Positions 27,101 through 35,211 of a DNA stretch of 64,000 bases are shown piece by piece; position 1 is the stretch's first letter; each line of letters opens with the position of its first letter. Source of the stretch: Eggerthellaceae bacterium UBA5808. GTDB taxonomy: Bacteria; Actinomycetota; Coriobacteriia; Coriobacteriales; Eggerthellaceae. Made by a program: the position numbers and the translations under genes. The notes under the pieces were generated by a model. The model was not told the DNA's origin, did not search any database, and saw nothing but the letters and a program-made list of their open reading frames with translations. The stretch lies in the NCBI GenBank assembly GCA_002417975.1, contig DIDE01000086.1, positions 1 through 64,000 on the forward strand, read 5' to 3'.

Positions 27101-28765
27101 CTACGATTGGCTATTGGCAGTAGAGGAAGAATACAGAGCGCGCATGGTGTCTGCTCGTTTGAGCTTGCGGCTTGCGGTATAGATGAATGGTTTAGCCGTA
27201 AAGGTAACGTGCTTGAGCCGTCGATGAAGCGCAACATGTGCGTTGTAAGCGTCGACCGCATGAGAGATAGTGGCTTTGGCGTGCGACACATCAGGAGTTT
27301 CTGGATCAAGAGAGATAAGCGCTGATAGATGATCGACGCCTGCCGAGGTATCAAGAAATACCAGCATATCTTGCAATCCTTGTGTTAAGCGGAATAGGTT
27401 TTCAATTTCGGCAGGGTCGACATTTTCGCCATTAGAAAGGACGATGTTGTCGATAAGGCGTCCGTCAAAGAAAAGGAATCCGTCGTCGTCAAGGTGACCC
27501 CGATCTCCTGTCTTAAACCATCCATCAATAAAGCGTTCGCGGTTGCGTTCATCGTCGCGATAATATCCCGGACTCACCATGGGGCCGCGTACCAGAATTT
27601 CTTGCGTTGTCGGATCAATGCGAACGTTTACAAAAGGTTCAACTCGCCCGACCGATCCGCGCTTTCGTATTTCTTTGGTATTGGTCGAAACGCTTGGGAA
27701 GCATTCAGTCATTCCATATCCGTTAAGGATAGTGACGCCAAAGTTTTCAAGACCCTGCTCGGTCTCGGGATTAAGACGTGCGCCTCCACATATGATGTAA
27801 TCAAAATTTGGTCCGAAGGTTGTAAACACTTGCTTAAAGAATACTTTTCTTGGATCGCAGCCAATCTTGAGTAGGCCTTTACGCAGCACGATAAGTAAGC
27901 GAGCTGCAATTGCCGTACATCCCGTGAGTTTGCTCTTAATGGTTTTATAAAAGCTATCAGCAATAAGGGGTACTGCCAATATAGTAACGGGTTGATATGC
28001 CTTAAGGTCTTCGGCTACGTAGCGCAGCCCACGCGATATGTAAGCACAGCATCCGACGTAAAGTGGATAAATAATCGCTGTGAGAATCGAATAAGCATGG
28101 TAAAACGGGAGGAGCGATATGTTACCACCGTCGATAACACCTTTCATCAGCATCTGGCCCATAATAACTTCTGATACAAGATTTTCATGCGAAGTGGTTA
28201 CGCCCTTTGGCCTGCCTGATGTTCCCGATGTATACATGATCATCACAAGGTCTTGGGGATCGGGCTGATTGATAGATAAAAAATCAGTATCGGATAGATC
28301 GTTGGGATTGTGATTGACGGCGTGCATTATCTCTTCGGTGGTAAGGAGAGTTCCTGACCAGAATGAAGTGATGGTAGAGGTAAAAGCTTGATCGCATATG
28401 ACGATATCGGCATTGCTCTGATTGATAATATAGTCGAGCGATTGTGTATCAAGTGAATCGTCAAGGGGAACGACAATATCGTGGTCGGCAATGATTGCAA
28501 AGAAACAGAGCATCCAACAATAGCTGGGGACACCCATAAGTGCAATATGCAGTGATTCGCCAGAAGTCTTTTGTTGAATCAGCTGTGTAACAAAGGCAAT
28601 GTCACTTTTGTATTGTTTGAAGTCGATGACGTGTTTTGCGTTGCCCTCAAAATACGAAACGGCGGGATGATGTCCGTATCGTCGGGCACTTTCGTTGATG
28701 ATATCGACGATAGTTGAAGGACGGTACGGTATATCAAAGTAGTGCTGTTCGCGTTGATGTGCCAT
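27101..28765 (-). CDS. AMP-forming acyl-CoA/acyl-ACP ligase
   Basis: 554 residues of the ANL (adenylate-forming) superfamily. Visible motifs: ATP-binding Y-T-S-G-T-S-G-R-P-K-G, G-Y-G-M-T-E-C-F-P, hinge-region G-W-F-K-T-G-D-R-G, I-V-L-S-N-G-E-N-V-D-P-A-E-I-E, and a C-terminal lysine in S-R-K-L-K-R. The sequence is closest in style to long-chain fatty acyl ligases (FadD/AAS type). It activates a carboxylic acid as acyl-AMP and hands it to CoA or, given two carrier proteins in the cluster, to an ACP phosphopantetheine. The gene lies in the minus-strand operon, 99 bases after the BtrH-like gene and 14 before the next one. The substrate is unknown. Confidence 0.88.
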   Translation of the reverse strand: MAHQREQHYFDIPYRPSTIVDIINESARRYGHHPAVSYFEGNAKHVIDFKQYKSDIAFVTQLIQQKTSGESLHIALMGVPSYCWMLCFFAIIADHDIVVPLDDSLDTQSLDYIINQSNADIVICDQAFTSTITSFWSGTLLTTEEIMHAVNHNPNDLSDTDFLSINQPDPQDLVMIMYTSGTSGRPKGVTTSHENLVSEVIMGQMLMKGVIDGGNISLLPFYHAYSILTAIIYPLYVGCCAYISRGLRYVAEDLKAYQPVTILAVPLIADSFYKTIKSKLTGCTAIAARLLIVLRKGLLKIGCDPRKVFFKQVFTTFGPNFDYIICGGARLNPETEQGLENFGVTILNGYGMTECFPSVSTNTKEIRKRGSVGRVEPFVNVRIDPTTQEILVRGPMVSPGYYRDDERNRERFIDGWFKTGDRGHLDDDGFLFFDGRLIDNIVLSNGENVDPAEIENLFRLTQGLQDMLVFLDTSAGVDHLSALISLDPETPDVSHAKATISHAVDAYNAHVALHRRLKHVTFTAKPFIYTASRKLKRADTMRALYSSSTANSQS

Positions 28766-28864
28766 GTTTACCCTCGAGCCATAGGCAATGAACTTTAATG
28801 AACGAATATGTAGTACATCTAGTGTGATAAATGAAGAGGATTAGCGCCATCCAGTGAACAAAAA

Positions 28865-29926
28865 TTAAGACATATCGTCTCTGATCGTCTCAGCACGCTT
28901 AAGTAAGTTTTTCCAACACGTGAGTTCATCTTCGGCAAGTTTGTTTATAGTCGGAGAAAACGTTTGAGCCACCCTACGTACGTCATCGCTTTGGAGTGAG
29001 AGCCCAAATGATTTCCAGCGTTTTCCCAGTGAATGTAGCTCTTTGGCGGAGGACTTAAGAGACTCATATGTGGCTCCTAGTGCTGCTGATTCGTCGAGAA
29101 AGCGCGCGTATACCTCGCGATAGAGAGATCCTGTCATTTCAAATTCGTTAATCAGCACTCCTAATACGCCAAATTGAAAACGGAGTGCAGATTGATAGAG
29201 CGAGGTGTTGATGGGCACAAAAGATTTGGATTCTTTGGCGAGTAAGCGGAGACCGGCAATGCCCGCGTTGGAATCGTCTTCGGCAAGCATTCGCCGACAA
29301 TTGGCGATGATACTGTTGATAGTCATGCGCGTAAGGTCAAAATTGCGTCGATCTAAATGAGGAATGGTGATCAGAAGATATTTTCCGAGTGGAGGATAGA
29401 CATCCCAACGGGCGGTTCTGGCCTCTTGCATCTCTGCTTCGGGGACTAATTCGACGTGTTTAGAAAATAGATCAAATACACGGTAGACACCCTCGCTGTA
29501 ATCGAGGACAGCTATAAGATGGGCACTAAAATGTTGTGGCGTAAAATAGGTGTCATTTTTTGCAAGGTGCTGGTTTACATACGTAAGATAAAAGCGGTCG
29601 GTATATGCCAGGACAATGCGGTTGGTATTTTTCGTACTTGCTACAAGAGCTTTAAATTCTTGCGGGTCGGTCATTTTACCTGTTCGATAAGAAATGGAAA
29701 ATTTACTGCAGAGCGTTTCGAGATTCGTTCGAGATCGGCCGAGTATGATGAGGTATGGAAAACCATTAAGCTTTACCTGCTCAATTGAAAAACCAATTCC
29801 CTCCGATAATCCGAAAATTTGATAGGCCGAAAGACTAAGCCCTGCCGTTTGCATAATGTCGTCTAGGTGCTGAATCTGACAGTCGATCGGCTGATCGATG
29901 GTGTGCTGATACGTCTTGATATCCAT
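28865..29926 (-). CDS. BtrH-like acyltransferase (copy 2)
   Basis: 353 residues, clearly a paralogue of the protein at 25932. The same key positions are kept: Cys16 in P-I-D-C-Q-I-Q, G-L-S-E-G-I-G-F-S, F-P-Y-L-I-I-L-G-R, P-Q-H-F-S-A-H (His132, His136) and D152 in V-F-D-L-F-S. I choose the ATG at 29926 because AAGGAAG lies just upstream; an in-frame ATG at 30019 has no such site and would add 31 residues ending right before the better start. First gene of the minus-strand operon, divergent from the small peptide gene at 30155. The two copies may form a heterodimer or act on different acyl groups or acceptors. Confidence 0.75.
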   Translation of the reverse strand: MDIKTYQHTIDQPIDCQIQHLDDIMQTAGLSLSAYQIFGLSEGIGFSIEQVKLNGFPYLIILGRSRTNLETLCSKFSISYRTGKMTDPQEFKALVASTKNTNRIVLAYTDRFYLTYVNQHLAKNDTYFTPQHFSAHLIAVLDYSEGVYRVFDLFSKHVELVPEAEMQEARTARWDVYPPLGKYLLITIPHLDRRNFDLTRMTINSIIANCRRMLAEDDSNAGIAGLRLLAKESKSFVPINTSLYQSALRFQFGVLGVLINEFEMTGSLYREVYARFLDESAALGATYESLKSSAKELHSLGKRWKSFGLSLQSDDVRRVAQTFSPTINKLAEDELTCWKNLLKRAETIRDDMS

Positions 29927-30154
29927 AGGTGACTTCCTTTGTTTCGTTTCGCTACGTCCAGTTGCTAAAACATACAATAAAAGATAAGATTCCGAACCAT
30001 ATTGCAAGAATGATAACAATTAAGGAGATTTACTTAAAAAAGTTATACAATATATTTGCAACGTAACAGATATTAATAAGCGACAAAAGTTCGTTGCATA
30101 GGTCATAAGGGGCGTATGCCATAGATAGGCCCCATAAAAAGATGGGAGGTACTC
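29927..30154. promoter_or_regulatory. divergent control region of peptide and acyl-transfer operon
   Basis: AT-rich 228-base gap between the divergent genes. It must hold a minus-strand promoter for the 29926-24349 operon and a plus-strand promoter for the peptide. A TATACA at 30044-30049 could be a plus-strand -10 box, with a weak TTAAGG 18 bases upstream; that would leave a 5' leader of about 100 bases. I see no clear paired boxes for the minus strand. Confidence 0.35.
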
Positions 30155-30322
30155 ATGGATGCAAAGCAGAACCAGCACGACACGTATGATCTCACGGACA
30201 TGCTTAAAGAGCAGGAAGATAAGTATGGTGAGATCGAAGAGCTTGAAGAGGTAGTTGCACTCAGTTCTGGTGGTGGTACAGACAATTCTGGCAGTGGTAG
30301 TGGTGGCAGCAATCGTAGCTAG
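30155..30322 (+). CDS. 55-residue Gly/Ser-tailed peptide, candidate RiPP precursor
   Basis: Small gene with an excellent ribosome-binding site (GGGAGG, 30144-30149, five bases before the ATG). The first 36 residues are charged and mostly acidic (Y-D-L-T-D-M-L-K-E-Q-E-D-K-Y, then E-I-E-E-L-E-E-V-V-A-L), as in leader peptides. Residues 37-55 consist only of Ser, Gly, Thr, Asp, Asn and Arg, with no Cys. No signal peptide and no fitting double-glycine cleavage motif. It lies divergent from the BtrH/ligase/PqqD-M50 operon, is followed by a hairpin terminator, and then by a thioesterase gene. I infer it is the peptide that the cluster modifies; a small carrier or regulatory protein is the alternative. 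Confidence 0.75.
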   Translation: MDAKQNQHDTYDLTDMLKEQEDKYGEIEELEEVVALSSGGGTDNSGSGSGGSNRS

Positions 30323-30339
30323 ATTGCGCCAATATCGGC

Positions 30340-30374
30340 AAAGGGGTGTGCGCATAGGTGCACACCCCTTTTGC
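30340..30374 (+). terminator. hairpin terminator after the small peptide gene
   Basis: Perfect 12-base stem (30340-30351 with 30360-30371), eight-base loop, then TTGCATT. The T-run is short, so some readthrough into the thioesterase gene is possible; such a partial stop after a precursor gene often gives an excess of precursor mRNA. Confidence 0.75.
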
Positions 30375-30403
30375 ATTGTACGTATAGCTTGGGGGTGTAA
30401 ATA

Positions 30404-30910
30404 ATGAACACGATCAAATCCAATGATGCTTCTCTTCGCACCGTAACCGATGTTCATATTCGCTATAGCGATGTTGACACGATGGGTGTCGTCTACAATG
30501 TTAATTACTTTCTGTACTTTGAAGACGCGCGCACCGATTTTCTTTTGAAGTTTGGCATGACCTATCTCAACATTCATGAGCACGGAATTTTGACCCCAGT
30601 GATTGAGTCTACGTGCCATTATGATCGCCCCCTTTTCTTTCGTGACCAGGTACAAATCGAAACGTCAATCATCCAAGCGAGTGGTGTAAAAGTTAGCTTT
30701 AGATTCGATGTATGTGCCAACGAAGAAACAAAGCCTCGAGCTACGGGTATGGCTCGTATTGGCTTTGTAGATGAATTGTTCCAGCCCGTCAATATTGCGC
30801 ATCGATGGCCAGAACTTTATCGCGGCCTCATGAACGCCTACCGGGGTATTCCCGTCAATCCTGATGACTTTTCTGAAAAATCACTCCCTTCAGTTGATTC
30901 AGCTGGATAA
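30404..30910 (+). CDS. hotdog-fold acyl thioesterase
   Basis: 168 residues of the 4-hydroxybenzoyl-CoA thioesterase (YbgC-like) family. The active-site signature is complete: R-Y-S-D-V-D-T-M-G-V-V-Y-N-V-N-Y-F, followed by F-E-D-A-R. Such enzymes hydrolyse acyl-CoA or acyl-ACP thioesters. The start ATG at 30404 follows a G-rich stretch (30391-30398). The gene lies 33 bases past the terminator hairpin and its end overlaps the ABC permease gene coming from the other side by 12 bases. In this cluster it may release or proofread acyl chains on the carrier proteins. Confidence 0.85.
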   Translation: MNTIKSNDASLRTVTDVHIRYSDVDTMGVVYNVNYFLYFEDARTDFLLKFGMTYLNIHEHGILTPVIESTCHYDRPLFFRDQVQIETSIIQASGVKVSFRFDVCANEETKPRATGMARIGFVDELFQPVNIAHRWPELYRGLMNAYRGIPVNPDDFSEKSLPSVDSAG

Positions 30911-33361
30911 CAACTCATGTATATCGATCCAATGGATCGATCGAGCGGCGACGAATGACCCTACTACAAACAAAAGCACAATGAGCGCAGTGGGCAGTGC
31001 AATCATCTGGAATGTGTAATGCGTTACGTTATGAGGAAGTCCAACGTTTGACAAAATGAGATCGAGTAGCGCGTTGTTCCCAACAAAGATAAGAATTATT
31101 CCTAACAATGCACCGCATAGAGCTGTTATAAAAAAGCGTAATGCGAACTGCCTGCGTAGGCGGCCAGAAGAGAATCCAAGATGTTTGAGAATAGCTAGAT
31201 CGCGTCGTTCATGCGCGACTGCTCGAGAGCAGAGCATTACAACGATCACCAACGAAAATATCGAGACAAAGACATAGATAAGCGTTTCGAGCGTTTGCAC
31301 TGTTGATTGAGCAGTTACAAGCGTTTTATCGTATGTTCCTCCTACGGTGGATTGCACCGTTGGATAGGTACTGCGAAGAGCATCATGTGCATCTTCGGCG
31401 TCTGCTGCATCTGCGAAAACGTAGCGTAGTGTCGGATCGATCTCGGCATTTGGAACGTTGTAGAGTCGTGCCTTTCCTGATACGAGCATGCCAAAGCAAT
31501 TGCCACCATCAGCGATAGAACTCATATATCCGCAGATGGTATACGTTGCTGTCGAACCATTTGACGAAAGTTCGATCGAATCTCCAATATGTACGTTGTT
31601 CTGTTGCGCAACGAGCTCGGTAATAACGATTTCATGATCGTTGAGCGGAGCGGTGCCTTCATACACGCTTTGAAAGTCGTCGGGAACGCCATATACAAGT
31701 CCCAAATATTTTAGACCATCCATTTCCATGTAGCACGAATCATAGGAATATTGACGAACGATGGTGGCATGCTGCGCAATCGTTTGGGCAATATCTTCTT
31801 GAGTTGGTGCATCGGCCAATGTCAGACTAGAGATGGAATCGGTAATGCTGAGTGCATAGTAGGGGACGCCAAAAGAGCGTGAGATGTTCGTCTCCGAATA
31901 AGCATCATCCATCGAAGCGATACTGATAGGCGAAAAGATAAGTAACGCAATAATAAAGGTGGTTCCAATATAGCGTACGGGAGCACTACTCATCTGGTGA
32001 AATGCTAGTTTGAGGTCGAGTAGCCCTGTGCGATGACATATGACAGGAATCATCCATGTGTTTACATGGCGTTTGCCTTCGAAACTACTTCGCATTGCAT
32101 CAAGAGGGGAAATTGCCGTCAAAGCATGTGTCTTAAAAAACACGACACCGATGATGATCAACAGGATTGCAATGAGCATTGGTATACAGAGCATCCAATC
32201 AATAGATGCCGTTGCAAGCAATCCAGTAACGGGAACAAAAAGTGGAGCGAGTGCTTGTATAACGGGAATATCACACAACAGTGAACACGTGATTCCAATA
32301 AGTGCAGCGCCAACGTATTGTACGAGTACAACAATGCGTAACATGCCCGTGGTAAACCCTTGAGTCTTAAGAATTCCAAGATTGGCGTAGTCGAGCATCA
32401 AGGCAGAGCTGATTGAATGCCGTATAACCAGGAGCGTAACAAGACCTAAAAGGGTAACGAAAACAAAGAGCATGCTGCACAGTAGATTGAGCATGATCAT
32501 CGTATACGACATACTTTGCTCGATTGTAAGCGTTGCGTATGCTTGACTAAAGAGGTCACAGGTGTCGTTAATGGATCGTTGTACTTGAGCGAGGGTTGCT
32601 GAATCCTGCGTGTCAGTATACATATTGAGGTTTGTTACGTGATGACAATCGGGTGTGTCCCCCGGAATTGCTCTATTTTTAAGATCGTCAGCAGTTGCCG
32701 ACAAACGCGCGTAAGCTTCTTCGCTTATTAAATAGTATTTTGCGTCAATAACATTTGCACCTAGTAGGGGTTCTTCGATAAAACCCTTAATCGTGAATGT
32801 TTCGGCATAATCGGTACCAGTCCATAAGGTTACGCTATCGCCGATTGCGCAATGTTGTTGATCGGCGGCGGTAATAGGCAGATAGATCTCTTGCCCCTGA
32901 GGTGCTTCGGGGCTATCGATGAACCCCGTTTTATGTTGATTGAAAACGCGGTATCGTTGTTGGCCGTTCTGGTCGATAGATGTATGTTCGGGCTGGCCTG
33001 CTGTTGCTTCTGTACCTGTTTGATCAAAGGGGCACACAAACAGTACTTGTGAGCTTGAAGCATCACCTATGCGGCTTGATCCGCAGTAGAGCGAATCGTA
33101 TTGATCGATATGCATAACATGCGCGCATGCAGCAGCGCTATCAACGGTTGCATCATCAATTGTCCATTGAGGAATAAACGAAACGATTGATCCATAGCCT
33201 GCTTGATCAAGAGCGCGTGTATCTTCTTGGGCTGATACCGTATACAAAGAGGATATAGATCCAAGCAGCGTTGCAATGACAAATACGAGACAGGCAATGC
33301 CACATAATCCTCCCCATCGTGCACGAATGGCTGCTTTGATGAGTGTCGCCAAGGCTTTCAT
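30899..33361 (-). CDS. ABC transporter permease, FtsX/MacB type
   Basis: 820-residue membrane protein with an N-terminal transmembrane helix, a large extracytoplasmic domain (about residues 45-280), a first FtsX block of about four helices (280-420), a second extracytoplasmic domain, and a second FtsX block at the C-terminus (about 690-815). This is the two-FtsX layout of transporters such as BceB, LolCE and YknZ-like exporters, which pull lipids, lipoproteins or peptides from the membrane. It starts seven bases after the ATPase gene on the same strand. Cluster position suggests export of, or self-protection against, the product; a lipid-linked peptide would suit this family. Confidence 0.85.
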   Translation of the reverse strand: MKALATLIKAAIRARWGGLCGIACLVFVIATLLGSISSLYTVSAQEDTRALDQAGYGSIVSFIPQWTIDDATVDSAAACAHVMHIDQYDSLYCGSSRIGDASSSQVLFVCPFDQTGTEATAGQPEHTSIDQNGQQRYRVFNQHKTGFIDSPEAPQGQEIYLPITAADQQHCAIGDSVTLWTGTDYAETFTIKGFIEEPLLGANVIDAKYYLISEEAYARLSATADDLKNRAIPGDTPDCHHVTNLNMYTDTQDSATLAQVQRSINDTCDLFSQAYATLTIEQSMSYTMIMLNLLCSMLFVFVTLLGLVTLLVIRHSISSALMLDYANLGILKTQGFTTGMLRIVVLVQYVGAALIGITCSLLCDIPVIQALAPLFVPVTGLLATASIDWMLCIPMLIAILLIIIGVVFFKTHALTAISPLDAMRSSFEGKRHVNTWMIPVICHRTGLLDLKLAFHQMSSAPVRYIGTTFIIALLIFSPISIASMDDAYSETNISRSFGVPYYALSITDSISSLTLADAPTQEDIAQTIAQHATIVRQYSYDSCYMEMDGLKYLGLVYGVPDDFQSVYEGTAPLNDHEIVITELVAQQNNVHIGDSIELSSNGSTATYTICGYMSSIADGGNCFGMLVSGKARLYNVPNAEIDPTLRYVFADAADAEDAHDALRSTYPTVQSTVGGTYDKTLVTAQSTVQTLETLIYVFVSIFSLVIVVMLCSRAVAHERRDLAILKHLGFSSGRLRRQFALRFFITALCGALLGIILIFVGNNALLDLILSNVGLPHNVTHYTFQMIALPTALIVLLFVVGSFVAARSIHWIDIHELLSS

Positions 33362-33367
33362 TGCCGA

Positions 33368-34129
33368 CTACCATTCATGTTCCAAGAGCCAGTTGTTAAC
33401 AAGGTATTCACGCGCGATGATATCTCGTGCATGGTAGGGCGGAAGGAATAGCTCGTCTTTGATTGTCCCATCATCAAGGTAAATTAAGCGTGTTGCTCGA
33501 AGTGCCGCATGAGCATCATGAGTGACCATAAGAATGCTCTGGCTACGTCGCGAGAGATCGGTAAGCAAGTTGAGAATATGCGTGGAATTGCGGCGGTTAA
33601 GTGCCCCTGTTGGTTCGTCGGCAAAGAGAAGTGCTGGACGGTTAATAAGCGCGCGTGCAATTGCGGCGCGTTGCAGTTCTCCACCAGAAACCTGTGAGGG
33701 CAGATGGTCGGCAATATGATCAATAGAGAGATCGTATAACAGGTCTTCTACGCGTTGATTAACTGTATCGGGTATTGATCCAGGGCATACATAGCCTGCA
33801 ACAGCGATATTCTCTGCGATCGTAAGATTGCTTACTAGGTTCGCTTGTTGGAACACGAACCCGAATGATGCGCTGCGTACATGAGCAAGATTATTCTCGC
33901 TGAGTGTTGCAAGATCTTGCGACTCAAATCGTACACGGCCGCTACTTGCACTATCCATGCCGCTTAGGCAATGGAGCAAGGTTGATTTGCCCGATCCCGA
34001 CGATCCCATGATGACGGTAAAATCTCCCTCATAAATGTCGAGGTCAATATCGTGGAGAACGAGATCGTTTGAAGGACCTGAACCGTATCGTTTTGAGAGA
34101 TGCTGTGCGCTCAGTAAAATATGTTCCAT
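33368..34129 (-). CDS. ABC transporter ATP-binding protein, LolD/MacB type
   Basis: 253 residues. Walker A G-S-S-G-S-G-K-S-T (42-50), signature V-S-G-G-E-L-Q-R-A-A-I-A-R, Walker B L-L-F-A-D-E-P-T-G-A-L and the H-loop T-H-D are all present, so it should hydrolyse ATP. The D-E-P-T-G-A-L form is typical of the MacB/LolD subfamily that works with FtsX-type permeases. AGAGAG lies a few bases before the ATG at 34129. The permease gene follows after six bases; the two form one transporter. Confidence 0.92.
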   Translation of the reverse strand: MEHILLSAQHLSKRYGSGPSNDLVLHDIDLDIYEGDFTVIMGSSGSGKSTLLHCLSGMDSASSGRVRFESQDLATLSENNLAHVRSASFGFVFQQANLVSNLTIAENIAVAGYVCPGSIPDTVNQRVEDLLYDLSIDHIADHLPSQVSGGELQRAAIARALINRPALLFADEPTGALNRRNSTHILNLLTDLSRRSQSILMVTHDAHAALRATRLIYLDDGTIKDELFLPPYHARDIIAREYLVNNWLLEHEW

Positions 34130-34425
34130 GGGTTCGCTCTCTGTTTCGGCAATCGACGATCGCGAGGTGGAGAGCCATACAAGTGTCTGCGCTTATTCAC
34201 GGGTATGCCGTGATTTCGCCACCTATCGCGCCTCGCTCTGCACACTGCGGCCATTCATACTAAAGAGGTGCGTGATGATGCATACACGCATACTATGCGA
34301 TTTGTCCTTAACACTTGGAGTCATCTTTGTGCTATGTGCGGGCAGAGGACGAAACGAGATGAAACTGTATAGTTTGCCGCTATTTTGCTGCGGATATAGG
34401 CAACGTTTGAAGGCGTACGCGCGTG
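34130..34425. other. 296-base gap with an uncertain small frame
   Basis: The promoter of the ABC genes should lie here on the minus strand. An imperfect inverted repeat (34161-34170 with 34219-34230) has a long spacer. A plus-strand frame at 34275-34433 (52 codons, one hydrophobic stretch, AAGAGGTG before the ATG) would overlap the end of the neighbouring gene; I do not call it a gene. Confidence 0.35.
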
Positions 34426-35187
34426 TTAGATAGATGGCGTACCGAGCAAATCAAAGAGTAGTCGGATAGCAAAGACAATGACGACGACGATGATTATAGG
34501 ACGGGTGATACGGCTTGCGTCATGAGCAAAAAGATGTGCGCCAAGCAAGTTGCCGATTATGTTAAAGACGCCGGCAACAAGTCCAAGGCCAACGAGTACA
34601 ACGTTGCCAAAGGCAAAGACGACGAGTGCTGTTACGTTGGTTGCTAGATTGATTGCTTTCGTTGTTCCATTAGCTGTTCGAAGATCAAGGTGAGCACAGC
34701 TCGTAAGCAAAAGAATAAGGAATGTCCCTGTTCCAGGACCGTAAAAGCCATCATAGACGCCAATGATGGCTGCAATAATGGCTGTAATTACGAGAGTCTT
34801 ACGTAATCCAAATCCTTCTTGTGCGTAACGATCAAGGTCGCGTGTCCGCAAGACGTAATACATGATAAGGGGAAGTGCTGCGAGCATAAGCCATTTGATA
34901 ACGGTATCGCCAACAAGTAGAACGAGATTACTTCCGCAAAATGATCCTGTTAAGCCGCAGCAGACGCCAACAAGTACCAGAGGTGCTGCTAAGTAGCCAT
35001 GTTTTGCGAATCGCCAGGTTGATGCCAGTGTTCCCATGGTCGAGCTAAGCTTATTGGTTCCGATTGCCTGATGTACGGGTAACCCTGCAAATAAGTAGGC
35101 GGGAAGCGAAATAAGTCCGCCGCCACCAGCAATTGCATCAACAAAGCCCGCTATAAGTGCGAGCGGGCAGACAATCAGTAATTCCAC
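34426..35187 (-). CDS. TauE/SafE-family (TSUP) permease
   Basis: 253 residues, almost wholly hydrophobic with about eight membrane helices. The family's N-terminal signature is clear: G-F-V-D-A-I-A-G-G-G-G-L-I-S-L-P, then G-T-N-K-L-S-S-T, and later the second-half counterpart G-V-Y-D-G-F-Y-G-P-G-T-G-T-F. TSUP proteins move sulfite, sulfonates or other small organic anions; the substrate here is unknown. The start is a GTG with GGAGG eleven bases upstream. The symporter gene lies 24 bases upstream on the same strand, so the two may be co-transcribed. Confidence 0.88.
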   Translation of the reverse strand: MELLIVCPLALIAGFVDAIAGGGGLISLPAYLFAGLPVHQAIGTNKLSSTMGTLASTWRFAKHGYLAAPLVLVGVCCGLTGSFCGSNLVLLVGDTVIKWLMLAALPLIMYYVLRTRDLDRYAQEGFGLRKTLVITAIIAAIIGVYDGFYGPGTGTFLILLLTSCAHLDLRTANGTTKAINLATNVTALVVFAFGNVVLVGLGLVAGVFNIIGNLLGAHLFAHDASRITRPIIIVVVIVFAIRLLFDLLGTPSI

Positions 35188-35211
35188 GGGTTAAATAACC
35201 TCCGGAGATGT

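Noticed and set aside
30155..30322. double-glycine bacteriocin leader
   Set aside because: The residues at -4, -7 and -12 from the possible Gly-Gly do not fit the usual hydrophobic pattern, and the transporter has no peptidase domain.
30020..30655. 211-codon minus-strand frame across the small peptide gene
   Set aside because: It lies opposite the peptide and thioesterase genes, which have good ribosome-binding sites, and shows no family features.
34275..34433. 52-codon plus-strand frame with a hydrophobic stretch
   Set aside because: It overlaps the end of the TSUP gene and has no context; a start with AAGAGGTG alone is not enough.
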